From: an uncultured cyanobacterium
Lineage (GTDB): Bacteria; Cyanobacteriota; Cyanobacteriia; PCC-6307; Cyanobiaceae
Direction of reading: 5' to 3'
NCBI GenBank assembly: GCA_903823115.1
Contig: CAIJRN010000026.1
Coordinates: forward strand, 1-64,000
DNA: 64,000 nt
In this document: positions 34,509 through 41,668 of the stretch, in pieces
How the letters are laid out: every line of letters begins with the position of its first letter
How positions within the stretch are numbered: position 1 is the stretch's first letter
The notes under the pieces: model-generated
Database searches by the model: none
What the model saw: only the letters and a program-made list of their open reading frames with translations
Told to the model about the DNA's origin: nothing
Made by a program: the position numbers and the translations under genes

Positions 34509-37500
34509 TCAGGCAGAGCAGATCAGATCCGTCAGAAACGTGCGGGTGTAGGGATCGATCAGGCTCGCGAAGCCGGGGCAGCTCACCCCGTGGGGCTCCA
34601 GCAGGGCCAGGGTGCGCTCACAAGTTGGACGGGCCTTGACTCCCGGGGCATTGAGTTCCGGATAGGTGAGCTGCTCCGCTCCCCAGCGGTGGGTGAAGAA
34701 GGGCTGCAGCGGATAGAGGGGGTTGCTGGGCTGCTGCGCCAGGGCCTGCAGCCAGGCCTGCAGGGGCACCGGCTCCAGCGGGGCACCTCGCTCGATCAGG
34801 GCGCTCAGCAGGTCGAGCCAGAGCACGGGCTGGGGATGGTGCAGATGGAACGTGGGCGGCGGCAGGCCGGGGTCGTTGCTGTGGCGGCCCCAGGCCAGGG
34901 CCCCCACGGCCGACACCACATAGTCGACGGGCACCAGATCGAGGGCCATGGCCAGGTCCGGTGCCTGCCGCAGCGCCAGACAACCGCGCACCAGCCTGTG
35001 CAGGAAATCCTGCTCGTGCCAGGCGCCGGTGATCGAGTGTCCGCCGATCAGGGGGGGCCTGTAGATGCGCACGGGTAAGCCCAGCTGGGCCGCCTGCCAG
35101 ACCAGCCGCTCGCTGACCCATTTGGTCTGGGAGTAGCCGAGGTGGATGCCCTGCCATTCGACCAGGTCGGCCTCTTCGTTGAGGAGCTGGTCGCGGTAGG
35201 CCGACGCCTCGTACACCGAGGTGCTGGAGATGAACTCCAGGGGGATGGCCTGGCCGCCGCCGCTCAGCGGGGCCGTGGCCAGCCGCAGCACCTCCAGGGT
35301 CCCCGCCACGTTGGCCGCCCGCAGCTGGCCGTAGGGAGCCACATAGCTGAGCTGGGCACCGTTGTGGAGGATGCCGCTGATCCTTGCGCTCAGGCCATTC
35401 CAGGCGGTGTCGTCCAGACCCAGATTCGGGGCCGCCAGATCCCCGGGCACCCCGACCAGTCGCTGGCCATAGGCCTCGCGCCAGAGGCCGTAATGCTCGA
35501 GGTTGGCCCTCACCCGGCCCTTGGCGGCTCCGGGGCCATCGGCGCGCACGAGGCAGTAGATCGTCAGGTCTCGATGGCGCTCCAGCTGATCGGCCAGCAG
35601 GAAGGCACCCAGAAAACCCGTGGCGCCGGTGAGCAGGATCGCGGCTCCGGGCCCTTCGCGCTGAATCGGGTCGCTGGCAATCCTGGCGAGCTGGTCGATC
35701 AGATCGCGGGGCAGCTCGGTTTCCAGGCCGAGATCCAGCACCTGCCGCTCGCCTGCCGCTCCGAGCGGATCCCGCAGCAGATCCAGGACATGGGCGGCGA
35801 GGCTGCCCAGGGTGGGGTCGCCATTGAGGGCGCCGAGGCCGAGGTTGATGCCCAGACCGGCCTGCATGGCGGTGGCCAGTTCGACCGCCATCAGCGAATC
35901 CAGGCCCATGGCATCCAGGCGGCTGCCGGCCTCCAGCGTGGCGGCATCGAAGCCTCCCAGCTCCGCCAGCAGCTCCGCCAGGCAGCGCTCGACGATGGTC
36001 AGGGCCGCGGCGCCGTGGGGGTCCGGGCAGGCGGCCAGGGCCTCGGTCATGGCCGCCAGTCGGGGCGCCATCGGATGGGCGGCGCTGGGTCGCTCCAGCC
36101 GGGCCAGCACCACCGTGGCCACCTGCTCCTGCTGGCTGCGCCCGATCCAGCGCCCCAGGGCCGTCAGGGCGGCTTCGGGGTCGATCCGCTCCAGGCTGAC
36201 CGGACTGTGGGCGGCCATGCCGGCGCCAGCCCAGGGACCCCAGGCGATGGCCAGGCCCGGCAGTCCCTGGGCGCGACGCTGGCGCATCAGCCCATCGAGG
36301 AAGCCATTGGCCGCGGCGTAGGCGGCCTGGCCCGGCGAGCCGAGTACGGCCGCCACCGAGGAGTAGGCCACAAAGAATTGATGGGGCAGCTGGCGGCTGC
36401 AGCGCTCCAGGTTGAGCGCCCCCTGAACTTTCGGTCGGGCCACCGCCGTGCAGCGCTCGGCGCTCTGGTTGCTGAGCAGGCCGTCATCGAGGATGCCGGC
36501 GGCATGGATCACGCCGGCCAGCGGCCGAGCCGAGGCCTTCAGGCGTGCGAACAGGTCCTGCACCTGGTCCGCATCCGCCACATCGAGCTGGGCTAGATCC
36601 ACGGTGGCGCCCGCCTGTTCCAGGGCTGTGATCGCCTGCCTCTGCTGCGCGTCGGGGGGGCGCCGGGACAGCAGGGTGAAGTGATCGGCGCCGCAGCTCT
36701 GCAGCCAGCGGGCCGTGGCCAGGCCGAGGGCACCGAGCCCGCCGCTGATCACGGTGGTGGCCTGCGCCGGCACCACAAAGGCTGGTTCTCCTGCCCCTGG
36801 GGGCTGGCGCGGCCGGGTCACGGCCACGAGCTCGGCGCTCTCGGCGCCGTTCGGGGTCCAGCGCCATTCCTCCCCGCCCCGAGGTGGGGGAACCAGCTGC
36901 AGCAGCTGCTCCAGGCCCTCGCCCTGGGGGCCGCACCAGAGCAGGCCACCGGCCTGGGGGCCTGCCTCCCGGGCCCAGCAGCGACCCAGGGCGGCGAGGG
37001 CTTCGGTTTCAGGGCTATCGGCCCTGCACAGGGCCCAGTGCACCGATCCGAGGCGGCTGGCCCGTGCCGACAGCCCTTGCAGCAGCGGCAGCCAGTGCTG
37101 CCAGAAGGGCTCGCCCAGGACGGCCCCTGAGGCGGTGGGCTGTTGTGAGGTGGGCTGGGGTGGCAGCAACCCATCCAGCAGCAGCAGCTGGGCCGGGGCT
37201 GGCCCCTCGGCTCGTTGCAACCAGGTGTCAAGGGCGGCCAGATCCGGGCAGGCCACCACCTGTCCATAGCGGCCGCGAGGCAGCGACTGAACGCGGGCGG
37301 CCAGGTCGGCCGAGCCCCCCAGCAGCACGAGGCTGTCGTTGCCGGTGTCAGCAGTGGCTGTGGCCAGCGGCCGCGGCTGGGATCGCCAGCTGCGCTGATG
37401 GGCCAGCGGCTCGGTGTCGTTGGCGATGCCGCCGCGTTCCGGGCGTTCTTCCGGCCAGCAGCGCAGCCGCTCGAAGGGGGTGGTGGGGATCACCTGGCGA

Positions 37501-39497
37501 GGCCAGAGGACCTGGGGCTGGAGCGGGCTCCAGTCGATGGTCTGGCCGGCCAGCCACAGGCGCACCAGGGCTTCCGGGCTTGGCTCCTCGAGGGGTTCGC
37601 TGCCGTTGTAGCCGTTGGCGGCGAGTTCGGCAGCGGCTGAGCTGCCGGCCTGCACCAGCCGCAGCTGGGGGGGAGTGCCGGCCAGCTGGCCGGCCAGGGC
37701 CGCCTGCTCGGGGCCGTGAACCAGGGCCGTCGCCGTGAGGCCGTGACGGATCCAGGCCTGCCAGTGCTCAGGGCGGCTGTTGGCCGACAGGGCGAAGGCC
37801 AGGCGCGGCGGCTGCAGCGGCGCCTCGGCCAGCCGCAGGGCTTCGGCGCCAGGGATGCCGGCCAGCCACCGGGCCAGGAGGGTCGTCGCCTCGGCTGCCG
37901 AGCCCGCCTGCAGCGCCAGTCGCCAGCGGTGGGATGTGCGGCCATGGCGGGCCGTGGCGCAGATGGCCGGCCAGGCGGCTGCGGGCTGGGTCGGCAACCA
38001 GGCCAGCATCGTCTCGGCCAGCTGGCGCAGGGAGATTTCCCCCTGGGCGCTGAGCAGCAGCCAGTCGCCGCAGGCCAGGGAGGCTGGGGTCGCCGGCAAC
38101 GGCAGGGCCGCTTCCACAGGGGTCTGTTCCACCAGCACGTGGGCATTGGTGCCGCTGAACCCGAAGGAGCTCACCGCCACCCGGCGGGGCGCCCCGGTGT
38201 CGGGCCAGGATTCCGCCTCGGTGGGGATCCGCAGGGACCAGTCGTTCCAGTTGAGGTAGGGGGTGGGCTGCCGCAGGTGCAGGTGGGGCGGCATCCGGCC
38301 GTGCTGCACCATCAGCACGGCTTTGATCAGGCCAGCGATGCCGGCGGCCCCTTCAAGATGGCCCAGGTTGGTCTTCACCGAACCCAGCCGCAGCGGATGA
38401 CGGCGCTGCGGTCGGCCGTAGATCGGGGCCAGGGCCTTGAGCTCGATCGGATCCCCCAGGGGGGTGCCCGTGCCATGGGCTTCCAGCACGTCGATCTGGT
38501 CGCCGCTGAGTCGGGCCTGCCTGAGGGTGTTACGGATCAGGGCGGCCTGGGCCTCGCCATTGGGCACCGTCAGACCGGCGCTGGCGCCGTCCTGGTTCAC
38601 ACCGCTGCCGCGCAGCACCGCCAGGATCGGATCGCCGGCGCTCAGGGCATCGGCCAGTCGCTTGAGCACCACCACACCACAGCCCTCGCCGCGCACATAG
38701 CCATCAGCGGCGGCGTCGAAGGTCTTGCAATGACCGTCACTGGCCATCATGCCGCTGCGGGCGAAGCAGAGGCTGTTGACGGGCGTGAGCAGCAGGCTGA
38801 CCCCGCCGGCCAGGGCCAGGTCGGTGCTGCGATCGCGCAGGCTGCGGCAGGCGAGATCCACCGCCACCAGCGACGAGGAGCAGGCGGTGTCCACGGCCAG
38901 GGCCGGGCCGTGCAGGCCCAGCACATAGGCCAGCCGGCCGGGCGCCATCGCGAAGCTGGTGCCGGTGGCGAAGTAGATGTCGAAGTCAGCGTCCGGGGCC
39001 TCACCGCGCAGGCGGCGCCAGGCGTAGTCGGTGCTGCACAGACCGAAGTAGACACCGCCGGCCTGGCCGCGCAGATCGCTGCCGGCCAGCCCGGCGCGCT
39101 CCAGGGCTTCATGGGCGACTTCCAGCAGCAGCCGGTGCTGAGGATCGATCGCCCGGGCCTCCTTGGGTGAGATGCCGAAGCGAGCGGGGTCAAATTGATC
39201 GGGGGCCGCCAGAAAGGAGCCATGGCGGCAGTGCATTTTTCCGGGTGTACCCGGCCTGGCGTCGTAGTACTCCTCAAGGTTCCAGCGGCTGGCAGGAACT
39301 TCCGTCACCGCCTCCCTGGCTGCGAGCAGAAAATCCCAGAACGCCTCAGGTGATTCAAGGTCAGGCTGGCCCTGGCCGCCTGGAAAGCGACAGCCGATGC
39401 CTATCACCGCGATCGGTTCGGCCGCCAGCAGGCTCCTTTGCTCATCGGCCTGCCTGGCGATCAGAGCTAGCTGCAGGGCGGAAAAGGTGTCACTCAT
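34509..39497 (-). CDS. polyketide synthase KS-KR-ACP-thioester reductase, lacking an AT domain
   Basis: A 1662-residue protein starting at the ATG at 39497. KS (about 25-450) is intact: DTACSSS (Cys about 203), EAHGTGT, KTNLGH. The next about 400 residues contain only post-KS and post-AT linker sequence (ending PTTPFERLRCW), with no GHSxG, so AT has been lost. KR follows, with SGGLGALG (about 920), the B-type LDD motif and Tyr in AAYAAANGF (about 1059). ACP has MGLDSLMAVEL (about 1200). A C-terminal NAD(P)-binding thioester reductase shows GATGFLGAFLLADQL (about 1294) and YSQTKWVSE (YxxxK), as in carboxylic acid and peptide synthetase reductases. It should release an aldehyde or alcohol. Its ACP must be loaded in trans. 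Confidence 0.92.
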   Translation of the reverse strand: MSDTFSALQLALIARQADEQRSLLAAEPIAVIGIGCRFPGGQGQPDLESPEAFWDFLLAAREAVTEVPASRWNLEEYYDARPGTPGKMHCRHGSFLAAPDQFDPARFGISPKEARAIDPQHRLLLEVAHEALERAGLAGSDLRGQAGGVYFGLCSTDYAWRRLRGEAPDADFDIYFATGTSFAMAPGRLAYVLGLHGPALAVDTACSSSLVAVDLACRSLRDRSTDLALAGGVSLLLTPVNSLCFARSGMMASDGHCKTFDAAADGYVRGEGCGVVVLKRLADALSAGDPILAVLRGSGVNQDGASAGLTVPNGEAQAALIRNTLRQARLSGDQIDVLEAHGTGTPLGDPIELKALAPIYGRPQRRHPLRLGSVKTNLGHLEGAAGIAGLIKAVLMVQHGRMPPHLHLRQPTPYLNWNDWSLRIPTEAESWPDTGAPRRVAVSSFGFSGTNAHVLVEQTPVEAALPLPATPASLACGDWLLLSAQGEISLRQLAETMLAWLPTQPAAAWPAICATARHGRTSHRWRLALQAGSAAEATTLLARWLAGIPGAEALRLAEAPLQPPRLAFALSANSRPEHWQAWIRHGLTATALVHGPEQAALAGQLAGTPPQLRLVQAGSSAAAELAANGYNGSEPLEEPSPEALVRLWLAGQTIDWSPLQPQVLWPRQVIPTTPFERLRCWPEERPERGGIANDTEPLAHQRSWRSQPRPLATATADTGNDSLVLLGGSADLAARVQSLPRGRYGQVVACPDLAALDTWLQRAEGPAPAQLLLLDGLLPPQPTSQQPTASGAVLGEPFWQHWLPLLQGLSARASRLGSVHWALCRADSPETEALAALGRCWAREAGPQAGGLLWCGPQGEGLEQLLQLVPPPRGGEEWRWTPNGAESAELVAVTRPRQPPGAGEPAFVVPAQATTVISGGLGALGLATARWLQSCGADHFTLLSRRPPDAQQRQAITALEQAGATVDLAQLDVADADQVQDLFARLKASARPLAGVIHAAGILDDGLLSNQSAERCTAVARPKVQGALNLERCSRQLPHQFFVAYSSVAAVLGSPGQAAYAAANGFLDGLMRQRRAQGLPGLAIAWGPWAGAGMAAHSPVSLERIDPEAALTALGRWIGRSQQEQVATVVLARLERPSAAHPMAPRLAAMTEALAACPDPHGAAALTIVERCLAELLAELGGFDAATLEAGSRLDAMGLDSLMAVELATAMQAGLGINLGLGALNGDPTLGSLAAHVLDLLRDPLGAAGERQVLDLGLETELPRDLIDQLARIASDPIQREGPGAAILLTGATGFLGAFLLADQLERHRDLTIYCLVRADGPGAAKGRVRANLEHYGLWREAYGQRLVGVPGDLAAPNLGLDDTAWNGLSARISGILHNGAQLSYVAPYGQLRAANVAGTLEVLRLATAPLSGGGQAIPLEFISSTSVYEASAYRDQLLNEEADLVEWQGIHLGYSQTKWVSERLVWQAAQLGLPVRIYRPPLIGGHSITGAWHEQDFLHRLVRGCLALRQAPDLAMALDLVPVDYVVSAVGALAWGRHSNDPGLPPPTFHLHHPQPVLWLDLLSALIERGAPLEPVPLQAWLQALAQQPSNPLYPLQPFFTHRWGAEQLTYPELNAPGVKARPTCERTLALLEPHGVSCPGFASLIDPYTRTFLTDLICSA

Positions 39498-40272
39498 GAA
39501 TCACGCGCTGATATCGATAATTAAATAGACATTAAGGCCGGCATTGTGGGCCTGGCGTTCAAGGGGGATATATTGACGGCTTGGCAGCATCTTTGTTTCG
39601 AGAATGTCAGCGCTAAGTAAATTAAGACTATAGCCTAGCATGGAAATGCCAAGAGCATTCCCTCTCACGACCTATTTGTCGGGCGGCTTGCTAAGTCACT
39701 ATGTGCCAAGTGGCATAATCTTTCATCAATTGGAAATCAATTGAAGTTCGATTTGTCGGCAATTCTTCATCCTTCTTGGATGGCTGAAATCATTTGCAAC
39801 GCTCCTGGGCCTTTTGCTTCCAGGGTCCATTCATTGTTGAGCATGCTGGCTTGAAATAGCTTGTTCCGGCGTCGATGACTTGTCTCCTCAGTTCGGACAC
39901 TTTACCTGCTATCGGTTATTCTTGAATCCAACTTTGATGGTAACTATTTTCCCTGCAGCCTCTATTTTGTTCTGGGCTTTTCCTCTAGGGATGTGCTCCT
40001 TCGCCTGAGTGCTTCACCGCTATCCGAGCTGATGATAATCATTCATGCTTCAAGGGCATGAGGTGATTCAATCATGTATTTCCATTTTTGAGCTATTTCT
40101 TAAAGATTTGATCCAAGACTTTGCTCCGGTCATTCAGGTGCGGTGGCCGCTTGTGTATGCTTTATTGTAGCTGTTTCTGTCAAGAATGAGGCCTAGGGTT
40201 GAGGGCAAATCTCGAAGCTTTAATGGATGCGATAAGATTCATTTACATTCTGCATCATTGGGCTAATTTTAT
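39498..40272. other. 775 bp A+T-richer divergent spacer between PKS and MFS genes
   Basis: No coding signal is recognised. The region separates the minus-strand PKS pair from the plus-strand MFS and FkbH-fusion genes, so it should hold both promoters. It is distinctly more A+T-rich than the PKS genes. Two small symmetric elements are seen: the inverted repeat TGCCA-AG-TGGCA at 39704-39715, and ATCAATTG repeated directly at about 39726-39744 (ATCAATTGGAAATCAATTG). Either could be an operator; neither matches a site I can name. Confidence 0.45.
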
Positions 40273-41541
40273 ATGGCCAAATCATCTTTGCCTTCGGCCT
40301 TTTGGGCAATCTGGGCGGGGCAGTTGGTTTCCAATTTTGCCACCCAGGTTTGCCTCTATTCTTTGGGTCTGCATTTTCTTCAGCAAAATGGAAGACTGTC
40401 AAGCTTGGCCAGCATAGCTATCACCATTCAGCTCGCCAAAGTGTTGACGCTTCCTCTTTTGGGTCGATACCTTGAGGCGTTGACGCCAAAGATGGTGATG
40501 ATAATTGCCAATATTGTTCGTTCCATGGCGATGCTTGGAATTCTCATTTTGATGAGTAATAAAGTAGTGACATTCGCTCAATTGATGCCACTTGTTATTC
40601 TGGCGGCAGCAGCTGAGGTCACGTTGGTCATCACTTTTACTGCTTTGCTTGATCAGCTTGTACCCAGTGAGAGTTTGCCGAAAGCCGTAGGGATTGCCAT
40701 CTCGTCTGATGGGCTTGCGACGCAGTCAGCCCCTTTCCTCGGTGCAATCACGATCAGTGTCGCAGGTCTCCTGGGAATTGGCGTGATCAATGCAATCAGT
40801 TTCGTGCTGGCATTCGCTTTGCTGGCATTGACGGCTTTCCCTGTGACCGTTCCATCGCTTGCTCATGCCGGGCAAGCAGGTCAACGTGGTGCGAGAAAAA
40901 GTCTGAGGCTAATTTGGGAAGTGGGTAGCACCAGAGTATTGCTGCTCCATAGCATGGCAACGGCAGCGCTGCTGGCTTCAATCGAAATATTATTTCCAGC
41001 CTGGGTTCTTGCCCATATGGGATTTGTCCGGCTTAACTTTGCCCTGATCATGGTCTTGCTGGGCTATGTGATTGGCTTATATCTTTGGTCGGCGCTTAAT
41101 CTTTCTCGGCGGCCTTTGCTTGTTTTGGGAGCTGAGTGCGCGCAGAGTATTGTTCTTATAGGCGCCGGATTGCGGGTCTTTCAGGATTTTTATTTTGTTT
41201 GGCTGGCCGGCGTGTTGGCGTACTCTATTGCGATCCCAATTGTTTGCTCAGCTCAGCAGTTTCAGTGGCAGCTCAACCTCCCCCAGCAGTCGCGAGCAAA
41301 ATATCTTGCTGCGCTGAACAGCGTCGTTTGGATTTCACGGATTGCGGCATTTGTTCTTGTCGGATTTGTTGTCGATCGCTTGCTGATCTATGCTTCGGTC
41401 TGGCTTTCGTCGCCAGGTTGGCTCCAGATCGCTATTGGCGCCGATCCTGGTCGGCCAATAGCGATGGCGCTTTGCGGCCTTGGATTGCTGCAGGCCGTTG
41501 AGATTGTGTTGATGGGCAGAAGGCTGAGAGTGGACAGCTGA
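40273..41541 (+). CDS. MFS transporter (MFS_3/macrolide-efflux-like)
   Basis: A 422-residue membrane protein with about 10-12 hydrophobic helices, e.g. AFWAIWAGQLVSNFATQVCL, LMPLVILAAAAEVTLVITF, ISVAGLLGIGVINAISFVLA and LNFALIMVLLGYVIGLYLW. The overall pattern, with FWAIWAGQLVSNFAT at the start and the SAPFLGAITISVAGLLGI segment, is that of MFS exporters often found in natural-product clusters. It should sit in the inner membrane and use the proton gradient. It diverges from the PKS genes and precedes the FkbH-fusion gene by 127 bp on the same strand. Efflux of the cluster product, or of a precursor or a toxic intermediate, is inferred from context only. Confidence 0.85.
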   Translation: MAKSSLPSAFWAIWAGQLVSNFATQVCLYSLGLHFLQQNGRLSSLASIAITIQLAKVLTLPLLGRYLEALTPKMVMIIANIVRSMAMLGILILMSNKVVTFAQLMPLVILAAAAEVTLVITFTALLDQLVPSESLPKAVGIAISSDGLATQSAPFLGAITISVAGLLGIGVINAISFVLAFALLALTAFPVTVPSLAHAGQAGQRGARKSLRLIWEVGSTRVLLLHSMATAALLASIEILFPAWVLAHMGFVRLNFALIMVLLGYVIGLYLWSALNLSRRPLLVLGAECAQSIVLIGAGLRVFQDFYFVWLAGVLAYSIAIPIVCSAQQFQWQLNLPQQSRAKYLAALNSVVWISRIAAFVLVGFVVDRLLIYASVWLSSPGWLQIAIGADPGRPIAMALCGLGLLQAVEIVLMGRRLRVDS

Positions 41542-41668
41542 CATGTTCACATCTTGGCCCTGTACTTCGGTCTATCAATAAATTGGCGAGAAACTCATTT
41601 GGTTGATCGCATCATGAGTGTTGTAGTATGGCATCCTTGCAGCCCATGGCGTGTAGCCTCGATTGGAT

